DNA of 56,213 nt from a virus. The notes under the pieces were generated by a model. It did not search any database. It was not told where the DNA came from and was given only the letters and a program-made list of their open reading frames with translations. The DNA lies in the IMG/VR virus record IMGVR_UViG_3300006108_000017, positions 1 to 56,213 of that record; one strand, written 5' to 3'. Position 1 is the first letter of the stretch, and every line of letters begins with the position of its first letter. The translations under genes and the position numbers were made by a program. This document shows positions 7,165 to 14,685 of this stretch, piece by piece.

Positions 7165-7458
7165 TTATTCGTCTACCGAGATGTAGCTGTGGGCAATGAT
7201 TGCATCCACAACCTTGGCCTTGCTAGGCTTCTTAGCAGCCCAAACTTCGATTTCTTCTAGATCATGAAGATGATCTTTTTCATCTTCATCAATGGCTTTT
7301 CCAGCCATGGCTTCTACAGTGCCATAGCTCTTGAAGCCAAACTTCTTCATGATTGCTGCTGTCAGTGCACGAGCAGCATTGTCTTCATGGTGGACGAGAA
7401 TAAACTCTGGACCACCAACAGCTTCATTGAGTACAGAAAGTTCTTGAATAAGTTTCAT
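7165..7458 (-). CDS. Small acidic protein of unknown function
   Basis: 97 residues. N-terminal segment KLIQELSVLNEA; FILVHHEDNAARALTAAIMKKFGFKSYG forms a likely alpha/beta unit; the centre is acidic (DEDEKDHLHDLEEIE). Its ATGA start overlaps the upstream gene. It is the last gene before the tmRNA. No family recognised. Confidence 0.65.
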   Translation of the reverse strand: MKLIQELSVLNEAVGGPEFILVHHEDNAARALTAAIMKKFGFKSYGTVEAMAGKAIDEDEKDHLHDLEEIEVWAAKKPSKAKVVDAIIAHSYISVDE

Positions 7459-7643
7459 TTTGTGTAGACGACCTCCACTAGGTTAGCGCTGTCTTGGCGT
7501 TGGTATTGAACCCAGCCAGCCGCCACAGCATCTGCTTCTGGAGTACCAACAACCGTGTTAGGATCGTAGGCGACCTCCGCAACTTGAGCTCCAGCTTCAA
7601 CTAGAGCCTGAAGCGCTTCCTTTTGAGCAAGGGTCATATCCAT
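7455..7643 (-). CDS. Small protein of unknown function
   Basis: 62 residues from MDMTLAQKEAL, starting just after the stop of the upstream gene and overlapping the next start (ATGA). Helical N-terminus, then a beta-like end (VQYQRQDSANLVEVVYTK). Part of a three-gene coupled set (8371 to 7165). No family recognised. Confidence 0.6.
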   Translation of the reverse strand: MDMTLAQKEALQALVEAGAQVAEVAYDPNTVVGTPEADAVAAGWVQYQRQDSANLVEVVYTK

Positions 7644-7645
7644 GA

Positions 7646-8371
7646 TTAGTCGCTCGAGGACCAGCCATAACGGCCGATGCGCTTGCCATGCCAATCGATC
7701 ATGGCATTGGTACCTTCTTGGTGACCAAAGCCGTCGGGACGAGAAGCGATGGTCCAATCGGAGATGACATGACCATTCTTCTTGAGGGACTTAACGAGGT
7801 CTTCAAAGTCCTCGTCCTTCAGATGGTCGATGTCGAACTTGTTCTTGCGGAACCATTCGTGGACACCAGCAGCGCCGTCCTTCTCCGCGATCGCAGGAAG
7901 TTCTTCGATGGCCTTCTTAGCCACAGGAGCATGGGACTTAGCCAGCTCCTTCTTCAGCATTTCGTGCTGTTCGTCCTTGTACTTGTCCCACGCGTCCGTG
8001 ATTTCCTTCTTGAGAGCGATGAAGCCTGGGCTGTCCTGCATCATCTTCTCGGTAAACCAAATCGCGGTCTTACCCTTGGGATTGCCGCCCTTGATCATGT
8101 AGACGTACTCGTGAGAGCGTCCACCGACGTTCGCCCAGACCTTCTTGTAGGCGGCGGTAGGCTTGATCGCGTAATAGTGGATGTCCACCTCGATCTCGTG
8201 CTCATCGCCCGTGTTGGTCTGGACCTTGATCTTACGACCCTTGGTCTTGATGCCGACGGCCGCAGCTGCTTCCTCACTGGACTTGTAGTTGTCCCGATGA
8301 GTGAAAGCCCATGCACGCTTGTCGTGTGGAGCAAGCTTGTATTCTTGGGTGTCGGTAATATGCGGACGCAT
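7646..8371 (-). CDS. Phage protein of unknown function
   Basis: 241 residues from MRPHITDTQEY, chosen because GGAG lies six bases upstream; the longer reading uses TTG. Basic and charged, with a central helical region rich in Lys and Glu (about 120-185) and a C-terminal GFGHQEGTNAMIDWHGKRIGRYGWSSSD. No family recognised. Has both an early-type and a late-type promoter in front. Confidence 0.7.
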   Translation of the reverse strand: MRPHITDTQEYKLAPHDKRAWAFTHRDNYKSSEEAAAAVGIKTKGRKIKVQTNTGDEHEIEVDIHYYAIKPTAAYKKVWANVGGRSHEYVYMIKGGNPKGKTAIWFTEKMMQDSPGFIALKKEITDAWDKYKDEQHEMLKKELAKSHAPVAKKAIEELPAIAEKDGAAGVHEWFRKNKFDIDHLKDEDFEDLVKSLKKNGHVISDWTIASRPDGFGHQEGTNAMIDWHGKRIGRYGWSSSD

Positions 8372-8409
8372 GAGGTTCTCCAAGAATCCTGACAGGATTG
8401 ATTAAGAGT

Positions 8410-8440
8410 ATCTTAACACATTCCCATCAGGATGTAAACT
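8410..8440 (-). promoter_or_regulatory. Early-type promoter
   Basis: TTTACA, 17 bp, TAAGAT with the ATCCTG extension; drives the set 8371 to 7165. Confidence 0.7.
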
Positions 8441-8452
8441 GTTTCTTGAAGG

Positions 8453-8460
8453 TATTTATT
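8453..8460 (-). promoter_or_regulatory. Late-type promoter overlapping a stop codon
   Basis: AATAAATA; the TAA inside it is the stop codon of the amidinotransferase gene. Confidence 0.5.
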
Positions 8461-9319
8461 CGTTCACTTCAATGGTAAGGCACTTAGCCGAACCACCGCT
8501 CTTCTTGTACTGGCTTAGGTCAATCTGGATTGGATTGATTCCACGCTCGACAAGGCGATCACGAAGGTGATCAGAGATAAGTGGGAGAACGAGATTGTCA
8601 CCGACCGAAACTGCATTGCACGCGAATGCGAGAGCATCTTCTTCGGTGACAGAGATTGCATTGTGACCATAGACGTCAACAATGGCGCCTTCGGCATACA
8701 TGTCAAATGCTGGCGGATACCAAAGGACCATGCCATTGTCGAGAGGACAGAAGGCGGTGTCGATGTGGTACCAGCGTGGGTCGGTTAGACGAACTGGCTT
8801 TACCTGAATGCCTGTACCGGAATAGAACTCATCGAGGACTGGCTTGAAGCTCAGCGTTGAGCGGAAGCCATGACCATACCAGAGGATGCCCGTGTGTCTG
8901 TCGAGAAGTGCGTCTCCTGCACCTTCGAAAGAAGCAACATCTCTTCCAGCCTCAAGTTCCTTGATCACGACATCAAAGCCATGTTCACGGAACCAATCAA
9001 TGAAATAAGGCTCTTCCGCTTGGCGCTCAGGGAATCTGAAGTGGCTTGGGAAGAACTTTCCTTGGTAGATGATGCCCGCATTTGCCGTGAAAACTGCGTC
9101 AGGGCAGTTTTCTGGTGGCTTTGGCATCACAACCACATCTGCGTTAACGTGTAGCAGGGCGTTGCGAAGATTGCTCCATTGTTGGACCGCTAGGGTCACA
9201 TCAATCTGGCCTTCATTGCCAGTCATCCATGGGTTGATCTCATATTGAACGCCGAAACTTGCAGGGGACGTCATAACGATCTGCTTGACGGGATTTTTAG
9301 TTTGCTCTGTAGCCTGCAT
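8456..9319 (-). CDS. Amidinotransferase / dimethylargininase-type hydrolase
   Basis: 287 residues of the pentein guanidino-group hydrolase superfamily. Visible motifs are DAVFTANAG (substrate Asp), FEGAGDALL (Glu/Asp), YHIDTAFCPL (catalytic His) and a C-terminal SGGSAKCLT with the nucleophilic Cys near residue 280, so the catalytic set is complete. Relatives hydrolyse methylarginines or arginine or transfer amidino groups; the substrate cannot be fixed from sequence. The start at MQATEQ is favoured by GGAGA eight bases upstream. The gene diverges from the plus-strand gene at 9429. Confidence 0.85.
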   Translation of the reverse strand: MQATEQTKNPVKQIVMTSPASFGVQYEINPWMTGNEGQIDVTLAVQQWSNLRNALLHVNADVVVMPKPPENCPDAVFTANAGIIYQGKFFPSHFRFPERQAEEPYFIDWFREHGFDVVIKELEAGRDVASFEGAGDALLDRHTGILWYGHGFRSTLSFKPVLDEFYSGTGIQVKPVRLTDPRWYHIDTAFCPLDNGMVLWYPPAFDMYAEGAIVDVYGHNAISVTEEDALAFACNAVSVGDNLVLPLISDHLRDRLVERGINPIQIDLSQYKKSGGSAKCLTIEVNE

Positions 9320-9352
9320 GCTCAGGGTCTCCATAAAATAACTAGCACATGT

Positions 9353-9360
9353 TATTTACC
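9353..9360 (-). promoter_or_regulatory. Weak late-type promoter (GGTAAATA)
   Basis: One mismatch to NATAAATA, about 35 bp before the amidinotransferase start; back-to-back with the plus-strand late promoter at 9401. Confidence 0.4.
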
Positions 9361-9400
9361 TGCCAGCGTCTATGAAAAGCACCTGTTGACAACACTTTCC

Positions 9401-9408
9401 GATAAATA
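9401..9408 (+). promoter_or_regulatory. Late-type promoter (GATAAATA)
   Basis: Plus-strand GATAAATA about 20-30 bp before the start of the gene at 9429. Confidence 0.65.
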
Positions 9409-9428
9409 TGCTTACATGATATTTGGTT

Positions 9429-9995
9429 ATGAGTCCTATGAAGCCAACATTTAGAATGTTCAATGACTACGTCAGTCTTCGATCCGAAGAAATGACGGAA
9501 GCGAAGTTGGACGAGGTTTTCGGAAAGTTTTTTGGTAATGCACCGGCTGCAGCTCCTCAAAGAGCGGCAGTGGAGCCAAAGCTGGCTACAGCAAAAGAAA
9601 AGCTTGACGCAAAAAAGAAGCAAGCGCCTCAGCGCCCTGGACAAAAGCCTGCTCCTGGTAAGCCAGCGACTGGGCCACAGAGACCTTTCAATCAGAAGCC
9701 AGCGGCTCCTGGAGCGAAAGAGGCTGAGGCGGAGTTTACGACTGAATGTTTTTCTGAAAACGAACCAGAAGAAGTTATGGACGTTTTGAAGAAGATTGCC
9801 GATGGCGGTTTGGACATCTATGACGTTTTGAACCATCCAGCAGGAAAAGCCCAGCGCGACATCGCTAAGAAGCTTGAGCGCCAGGCTGAGATTATTGCAG
9901 GTGAAGAAGGTCTCCACCTAGACGACGATTTTGAAAAGATCAACGACAGACTTATTGACGAGATTCAGGGCTACCTAAAGCATCACGCCGATTAA
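9429..9995 (+). CDS. Ala/Pro-rich late protein, possible structural or scaffold protein
   Basis: 188 residues, one of the few plus-strand genes, with a late promoter and a strong terminator. A short helical head (about 1-35) is followed by a Pro/Ala/Lys/Gln-rich linker (about 38-98), then an acidic helical tail (about 105-188, VMDVLKKIADGGLDIYDVL...). This head-linker-tail layout resembles scaffold or head-core proteins, but that is inference. The start could also be the ATG at 9438 (MKPTFRMF); no clear ribosome binding site decides it. Confidence 0.65.
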   Translation: MSPMKPTFRMFNDYVSLRSEEMTEAKLDEVFGKFFGNAPAAAPQRAAVEPKLATAKEKLDAKKKQAPQRPGQKPAPGKPATGPQRPFNQKPAAPGAKEAEAEFTTECFSENEPEEVMDVLKKIADGGLDIYDVLNHPAGKAQRDIAKKLERQAEIIAGEEGLHLDDDFEKINDRLIDEIQGYLKHHAD

Positions 9996-10014
9996 GTTTT
10001 TGGTTTGAAGACAG

Positions 10015-10054
10015 AAAGAAGGGGCTAGAGAATTTTCTCTAGCCCCTTCGTTTT
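10015..10054. terminator. Bidirectional terminator
   Basis: 13-bp stem GAAGGGGCTAGAG / CTCTAGCCCCTTC with a T-run on both sides, between convergent genes ending at 9995 and 10073. Confidence 0.9.
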
Positions 10055-10072
10055 GCGCGGGAGAAGGATCGC

Positions 10073-10570
10073 TTAGGCGGCGACCACAGTCTCGGTCGAC
10101 TTGGCTTCGACGACGTCTTCAGCGAAGGTAACCGGCACTCGGCGAACCGAGGTCTTGGAAACCTTCGTGGTCTTCACGGTCGAAGGATCAGCCGGCGTCT
10201 TGCGTCCGCGGGGAAGCTTGGCAACCGGACCACCGATTTCCTTCAGTCGGGCGCCGAGGATTTGGTTCAGGGAGATGAGCTGCTTCTTCAGCTGCTTCAC
10301 CGTGATGTCAGGGTTGACCGTCTTGGCGGCGTTCATCAGCTTGTCTTCTGCCTTGCGGAAGAAGTCAGGGTTCACGAAGTTGTAGTTCCGCGGAACATCG
10401 AACCCGACGGCGCCCAGTTCAGAACCGACATTGATCTCGACGTTCTTCCAGGAATCGGCATGGTCAGCGGGGCGGGCATTCTTCCAGAAGCCGGTGGCGA
10501 TTTCGCCAAGCAGGACTTGAGTGAAGACGGCCTTTTGGACTTCAGAAGCAACAGTTAGCGTTCTCGACAT
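10073..10570 (-). CDS. Basic protein of unknown function
   Basis: 165 residues from MSRTLTVASEV, behind AAGGAG. The N-terminal half is globular (VFTQVLLGEIATGFWKNARPADHADSWKNV), followed by a helical segment and a Lys/Arg/Thr-rich tail (KLPRGRKTPADPS) that could bind nucleic acid. Own early-type promoter. No family recognised. Confidence 0.7.
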   Translation of the reverse strand: MSRTLTVASEVQKAVFTQVLLGEIATGFWKNARPADHADSWKNVEINVGSELGAVGFDVPRNYNFVNPDFFRKAEDKLMNAAKTVNPDITVKQLKKQLISLNQILGARLKEIGGPVAKLPRGRKTPADPSTVKTTKVSKTSVRRVPVTFAEDVVEAKSTETVVAA

Positions 10571-10616
10571 TTTCAAACTCCTTCAAAGTGGTTTTACGTT
10601 ACACAAACGTTGATTT

Positions 10617-10647
10617 ATTCTACACTGGTTTTCGTTGATTGTAAACT
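10617..10647 (-). promoter_or_regulatory. Early-type promoter
   Basis: TTTACA, 17 bp, TAGAAT; drives the gene at 10073-10570. Confidence 0.65.
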
Positions 10648-10673
10648 GATTGTTTGCTGATTGGCAAACTTTT

Positions 10674-10874
10674 TCAGTCTACGGCAGTTTCAGGATAGTG
10701 GGCGGGTCTCCTCTCCTTCTCAGGAAAGATAACTCCACCATAGACAGAAGCGATATTTTCGGCAGGGGCTCCATGACCGTGAGCGTAGTTTCCTATCGCA
10801 GTAAACATGGAGGAGAAGAGGTTGGATATTGCGCTAAAGCCCTGTTGAGTGGCTGTAGCTTCGTGGGTAAACAT
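10674..10874 (-). CDS. Small protein of unknown function
   Basis: 66 residues, start preceded by AAGGACGTCC. N-terminal helix with small residues (GFSAISNLFSSMFTAIGNYAHGHG). Second gene of a two-gene early unit. No family recognised. Confidence 0.55.
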   Translation of the reverse strand: MFTHEATATQQGFSAISNLFSSMFTAIGNYAHGHGAPAENIASVYGGVIFPEKERRPAHYPETAVD

Positions 10875-10886
10875 TCGTGGACGTCC

Positions 10887-11087
10887 TTATGTAAATGTGA
10901 AGGTGTACTCTCCTGCATCATTAACGGCGTTCACACGACAGAAAAGGGCAGACTGAAGATGATCCTGAATGAGACAGGCTTCCTCTTCCGTGACGTAGGA
11001 CACGTAGAGCGTTCCACAGCTGAAGACGGCTTCAGCATCTGGAACTGCTTCGGTGATGATCTCAAGAACTACGCGTTCGAGTCCCAT
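10887..11087 (-). CDS. Small protein of unknown function
   Basis: 66 residues behind AAGGACCC. Alternating strand-helix pattern with two Cys (FSCGTLYVSYV and LFCRVNAV), suggesting a small alpha/beta fold. First gene after the early promoter at 11118. No family recognised. Confidence 0.55.
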   Translation of the reverse strand: MGLERVVLEIITEAVPDAEAVFSCGTLYVSYVTEEEACLIQDHLQSALFCRVNAVNDAGEYTFTFT

Positions 11088-11117
11088 GGTCAGGGTCCTT
11101 AATCAGTTGATATTCTG

Positions 11118-11147
11118 ATTATACCCTGATTGAGGATAAAGTACACA
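11118..11147 (-). promoter_or_regulatory. Early-type promoter
   Basis: TGTACT, 16 bp, TATAAT; drives 11087 to 10674. Confidence 0.75.
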
Positions 11148-11180
11148 GGTAAGTTTGCGTTTTGGCAAGTTTTTTCAGGC

Positions 11181-11555
11181 TCAGGCCTGAGACATCGGAC
11201 CTTTTGGTGCGGCTTTTCGCTTTCCGGTGTCTGATGGCTTCGTGTTTTCCTCAGGAAGCTTTATATCGAGGGACGTGCCATTCTCAAGAACGAGGTGCAT
11301 GTTGTCGTCCTTGATGGCCGCGCACCCGTTGTACATGGATTTCAGAGAGACAATGATGAGGCTTGTTCGATGCTCGCCAGCAGCGCAGTTAAAAGAACCA
11401 CGCTCGAGGTACATCACGCTACCTTGGGTCTGAAGGACCATAAAGATCGAGTGATCATGAGCTGCATCGCGTGGCTCTTTAGGGGCAGGGGTCGTCTGAG
11501 CAGAAGCTGAGAACGCGATCGCTGCAGCGGCAAGAGCCGGTAGAAGTCTCTTCAT
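11181..11555 (-). CDS. Exported protein of unknown function
   Basis: 124 residues from MKRLLPALAAAAIAFSASA, a textbook signal peptide with cleavage near ASAQT. The mature protein has a beta-rich core with two Cys (FNCAAGEH and YNGCAAIKD), consistent with a periplasmic disulfide, and a Lys/Pro-rich end. A late-type promoter precedes it. Comparable in plan to the exported protein at 5940-6434 but not clearly homologous. Confidence 0.7.
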   Translation of the reverse strand: MKRLLPALAAAAIAFSASAQTTPAPKEPRDAAHDHSIFMVLQTQGSVMYLERGSFNCAAGEHRTSLIIVSLKSMYNGCAAIKDDNMHLVLENGTSLDIKLPEENTKPSDTGKRKAAPKGPMSQA

Positions 11556-11597
11556 ATCCATATCTCCGTTCTGATAGGCGCGCAGGCGCCTCGGAGA

Positions 11598-11605
11598 TAT
11601 TTACT
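11598..11605 (-). promoter_or_regulatory. Late-type promoter overlapping a stop codon
   Basis: AGTAAATA; its TAA is the stop of the gene at 11601-11822. Lies 43 bp before the exported protein start. Confidence 0.45.
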
Positions 11606-11822
11606 GGGCGGTTGAAGCTGCCGGAGTTTTCTGCGGGAACAGCTCGCTCACCTTTTCGAAAAGGATTTTGGCGAGCGCATGGTCCTTGGAGTGACCCTCG
11701 AGCGAGGACGTATGCAGCCGTTGAAACGCGGCGGAATACTCCTGATAGTTGCCGAGGAAGGAACCGTCCCGAACTTCAGAAGCGATAGAGCGGGCGATCC
11801 GGATATCCATCTTGCGAGACAT
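11601..11822 (-). CDS. Small helical protein of unknown function
   Basis: 73 residues behind GGAG; helical, basic N-terminus (MSRKMDIRIARSIASEV) and HSKDHALAKILFEKVSELFP. Own early promoter. No family recognised. Confidence 0.6.
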   Translation of the reverse strand: MSRKMDIRIARSIASEVRDGSFLGNYQEYSAAFQRLHTSSLEGHSKDHALAKILFEKVSELFPQKTPAASTAQ

Positions 11823-11852
11823 TCTGAAACTCCATCAGAAGTTGATAGAGAT

Positions 11853-11882
11853 ACTATATCAAGAACGGGCAGGTTGTACACA
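11853..11882 (-). promoter_or_regulatory. Early-type promoter
   Basis: TGTACA, 16 bp, TATAGT with ACCTG extension; drives 11601-11822. Confidence 0.7.
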
Positions 11883-11883
11883 A

Positions 11884-11917
11884 GAAAATGCGGCCGCAGA
11901 TTTCTCCACGGCCGCAT
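11884..11917 (-). terminator. Rho-independent terminator after lemA-like gene
   Basis: ATGCGGCCG / CGGCCGCAT hairpin followed by TTTTC, leading straight into the next promoter's -35. Confidence 0.8.
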
Positions 11918-11936
11918 CTGATAGAGTCAGATCAAC

Positions 11937-12524
11937 TTACTTGCTGAAGACGTTGATCGGAGCAGCTTCCTTGTGGTTCTTGAAAGCGGTGTCCGCACGA
12001 TCCGTCGACACGATGTCGAAGTCGGCGAGGTTCACCTTTGGATATCCGGCCATTCGAAGCCACATTCCGCCCCAGAAGCTTCCCAGCTGGGTCTGGTATT
12101 GTCGACGAACGTCGATCTGCTTGCGCTGACCAGCTTCGAAGTTGTCTCGACCGGCCTCGATGATCTGCTGAATCTGCTGATACAGCTTAGGATCGAGTTG
12201 CGGGTTCTGCTCCTTCAGGAACTGGAAGGTAGCCTTGGAACCGTCTTGACCGTAACGACCTTGGATTGCCGCGGTGGTTACCTTGGTCAGATCGGCTTGG
12301 TACTGCTGGGGAACTTGAGCGGCTTCGAGAACCTTCTGGCCGTACTGGGCGAGAATGTTCTTGTTGTCCTCACGAACCGCAATCAGCTGCTGCTCGGTCT
12401 TGTTGCCGTAGTTGAAAGCGGAAACGTACGAGCTGAAGCCGATGCCACCAATGGCGAGCAGAAGGCCTACAACTACCAGCACCGCTACGAGAGCGGTAGA
12501 AACACCGCCACGTTGATCACTCAT
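11937..12524 (-). CDS. LemA-like membrane-anchored protein
   Basis: 195 residues: one N-terminal transmembrane helix (about 9-34) and then a long helical domain with NYGNKTEQQLIAVREDNKN and ILAQYGQKVLEAAQVP. This order of anchor, short strand and helical bundle matches the LemA family (about 185 residues), an inner-membrane protein whose mass lies outside the cytoplasm. The gene immediately upstream encodes a membrane protein with a TPM-like domain, a pairing also seen for LemA genes in bacteria. Function in phage is unknown. Confidence 0.65.
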   Translation of the reverse strand: MSDQRGGVSTALVAVLVVVGLLLAIGGIGFSSYVSAFNYGNKTEQQLIAVREDNKNILAQYGQKVLEAAQVPQQYQADLTKVTTAAIQGRYGQDGSKATFQFLKEQNPQLDPKLYQQIQQIIEAGRDNFEAGQRKQIDVRRQYQTQLGSFWGGMWLRMAGYPKVNLADFDIVSTDRADTAFKNHKEAAPINVFSK

Positions 12525-12546
12525 CTGTATTCTCCTTGGGTTGTGT

Positions 12547-13674
12547 TTAGATTAAGATTTCGCCACGAGATTTGAAGGCGAAGAACCAGAAGCCGCCATA
12601 CGCCATCACGATGAAGGCAAGGGCGAGTTCCATCACCCACGCGGGCGGATCGATTTCGGCATCAAGGTAGGCGAAGTCACGCATGTGCTTCCGCTTGAAT
12701 GTTGCCATCGCTTCCGATTTGAGCGTGGAGATTACCGCATCCGGGGTCAGCTGGGGAAGAGCGAGGATATCGTCTCTCAGCTTTACCTGGAAGATGTCGT
12801 CTTGCGAAAGTGCCATGACGTTGACCCATGCCGCCTTGTTGGGGAAGTCTGGGGCGCCGATGACTAGAACGATGTCGTTCTTTTTGCCATTCAGCCAGGC
12901 GTCTTGCAGAGCGTAGAAGTATGAAGGATCGTTGGTCTTGACGATGACGATAACGGCGTTTGCCTGCTTCGCTGGGCCAAGGGTCTTCAAAGCGTCAGAC
13001 AGCTTGTCATTCCACTCTTGAAGATTGGGGATGTTGATCCCTACTGGAATGACCCGATCGACATGATAGATGTCGTAGATTTGCATCGGGTATTCGGGAA
13101 CCATTCCCTTGAAGCGTGCCTTCAGATCGCCTTGGGCCGGCTTGAAGAGCGTTTCAGGAACGGCCTTGATGTAGTTGGTGTAGCCATGCGTCTTAGAGAC
13201 AGGATCGCCGGTCTGGATGCGCGTGTAGCGCTGAGGATCGGGGAGGGCATAGACCGCCGGACTTGTCCAGTCCTTGTCATCGATCGTGAATGCACCGATG
13301 TTTGAGTTGCAGCCCCAGTGAACCGTCCAGTGATCCTCGTAGCAGGTGTCACAGGTGGTTGTGGTCGATGAGTTCTTGCCAGAACCACTTGTCGTTGTTC
13401 GACAGTTGCATGAATAGGATCGGGTGTAGGTACCATGGACGCGGGCTTTGGAGGTCACTTGACCATTCCAAACTTCCGTATCGTGCGTCTTGGCTCCCTT
13501 GCCGGCGTAGAACGCTGCAGACAGGATTAGAGCCGAAATGACAACCCCGCCAGCAGCGAAGGCCAGGGAAGTTCCCCACGTCACGCGATCAGACACGCGG
13601 TGGAGAATGAAGATCGTGATCGCTGACAGCAAAAGCGGTGCCAGCAAATACCACATTAGGTCAGCATTTATCAT
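12547..13674 (-). CDS. Membrane protein with TPM-like domain and Cys-rich insert
   Basis: 375 residues. Two N-terminal transmembrane helices (about 7-25 and 34-58), an exposed Cys-rich insert (about 88-128, CNC, then CDTC, then a further Cys) that could bind metal or form disulfides, an alpha/beta domain (about 215-330, VIVIVKTNDPSYFYALQDAW, DIVLVIGAPDFP) resembling the TPM domain, and a C-terminal transmembrane helix (about 348-367). The TPM likeness is by pattern and by its LemA partner, not by search. Expected in the inner membrane with the domains in the periplasm. Confidence 0.6.
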   Translation of the reverse strand: MINADLMWYLLAPLLLSAITIFILHRVSDRVTWGTSLAFAAGGVVISALILSAAFYAGKGAKTHDTEVWNGQVTSKARVHGTYTRSYSCNCRTTTSGSGKNSSTTTTCDTCYEDHWTVHWGCNSNIGAFTIDDKDWTSPAVYALPDPQRYTRIQTGDPVSKTHGYTNYIKAVPETLFKPAQGDLKARFKGMVPEYPMQIYDIYHVDRVIPVGINIPNLQEWNDKLSDALKTLGPAKQANAVIVIVKTNDPSYFYALQDAWLNGKKNDIVLVIGAPDFPNKAAWVNVMALSQDDIFQVKLRDDILALPQLTPDAVISTLKSEAMATFKRKHMRDFAYLDAEIDPPAWVMELALAFIVMAYGGFWFFAFKSRGEILI

Positions 13675-13853
13675 CCGATTATCACCACATCGCTTTCTTC
13701 ATCTGTGTCGTGATCGTACACCGAGGATTGTTCCACCGCGTGGGCCTCGATAGTGAAGACCCGAACTGGGTCGGTTTGATCCCGAAGCTTTACCTCGGCA
13801 TCATCGTCAAATCGAGCGAGGTGCTCAATAAGCTCCCTCACGGTCATGCTCAT
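13671..13853 (-). CDS. Small acidic protein of unknown function
   Basis: 60 residues from MSMTVRELIEHLARFDDDAEV, behind AAGGAG. The helix followed by DDDAEVKL resembles short phage proteins that begin TVRELI.L..F..D, family unknown. ATGA overlap with the membrane protein gene downstream suggests coupling. Confidence 0.65.
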   Translation of the reverse strand: MSMTVRELIEHLARFDDDAEVKLRDQTDPVRVFTIEAHAVEQSSVYDHDTDEESDVVIIG

Positions 13854-13889
13854 AGCGTGATACTCCTTCTGCACACGAGGCACATTCAG

Positions 13890-13920
13890 ATTGTATCACG
13901 CTATTTGAGCGATGTAAACT
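13890..13920 (-). promoter_or_regulatory. Early-type promoter
   Basis: TTTACA, 17 bp, TACAAT; heads the unit 13853 to 11937, including the LemA-like gene. Confidence 0.65.
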
Positions 13921-14191
13921 ACTTTGTTGCGGCTGGCTTTTGCGCCCGACGATGCGGACGGAATGGTTCAGAAACCTGAACGCTCACCTTCGACAGATCG
14001 ATAGAGAGCTCCACGAGGGTCTCCTCTGGACGGAGCTTGATGTCGTATTTGTTGGTGAACTTCTTGGCGAGGATTGGATCAGTCACGAAGTTGGCTTGGC
14101 CTTTGGAAGCATCGAAGCCGGCAAAATAGGAACCATCAGTTCCCTTGACAACGTAGAGAGAAACGATTGCGGCGTTGGTATCGGTATTCAT
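13919..14191 (-). CDS. Small protein of unknown function
   Basis: 90 residues behind GGAGTAC. Beta-rich N-terminus (VSLYVVKGTDGSYFAGFD), a basic tail (RPHRRAQKPAATK). Its stop overlaps the -35 region of the next promoter. No family recognised. Confidence 0.65.
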   Translation of the reverse strand: MNTDTNAAIVSLYVVKGTDGSYFAGFDASKGQANFVTDPILAKKFTNKYDIKLRPEETLVELSIDLSKVSVQVSEPFRPHRRAQKPAATK

Positions 14192-14217
14192 CTTGTAGTA
14201 CTCCAGTCCTCTTGAAA

Positions 14218-14685
14218 TTACTGCCGACCCAGAGAATGTAGGGTCTCAATGAAACTCACGTACAGAACGATGTTCAGTGCGCGAGCGATAGCCTCAGTCG
14301 CCATATCCGGCGGCGTGCTGAAGATTTCTTTACCGCGATGGAAGGCACAGAGCCAGCCATACGTGTTGTTGGTTGTGCAGCCGGGATAGAAGATCGCAAC
14401 CTTCATCCCCAGCATCTGCTCTGTCTCTGCAAGAAGGTTGAGATTGCCCACGTAGTCAGAATATGCGGGACCACGGGCACGAGCAGGAAGCTTTCCGGAT
14501 ACGTATTCCGACAGACGATTCTGAACGGCGAATCTCTGCCATTCTCCTAGCACGTCCTCGGTCACTTCTGAGAAAATATCGTGGTTGGTTTTCAGGTGGG
14601 TCATTGCCACCTGCTGCTCTTTGCCCGACTTGCGACGCCGCTTCTTACTGTCGGGACCAGGGAACTCGATGACGTTGCTGGTCAT
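14218..14685 (-). CDS. Phage protein of unknown function
   Basis: 155 residues. N-terminal tail with a basic cluster (KKRRRKSGK), then a mixed fold with FYPGCTTNNTYGWLCAFHRG. ATGA overlap with the phosphoesterase gene upstream. No family recognised. Confidence 0.65.
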   Translation of the reverse strand: MTSNVIEFPGPDSKKRRRKSGKEQQVAMTHLKTNHDIFSEVTEDVLGEWQRFAVQNRLSEYVSGKLPARARGPAYSDYVGNLNLLAETEQMLGMKVAIFYPGCTTNNTYGWLCAFHRGKEIFSTPPDMATEAIARALNIVLYVSFIETLHSLGRQ

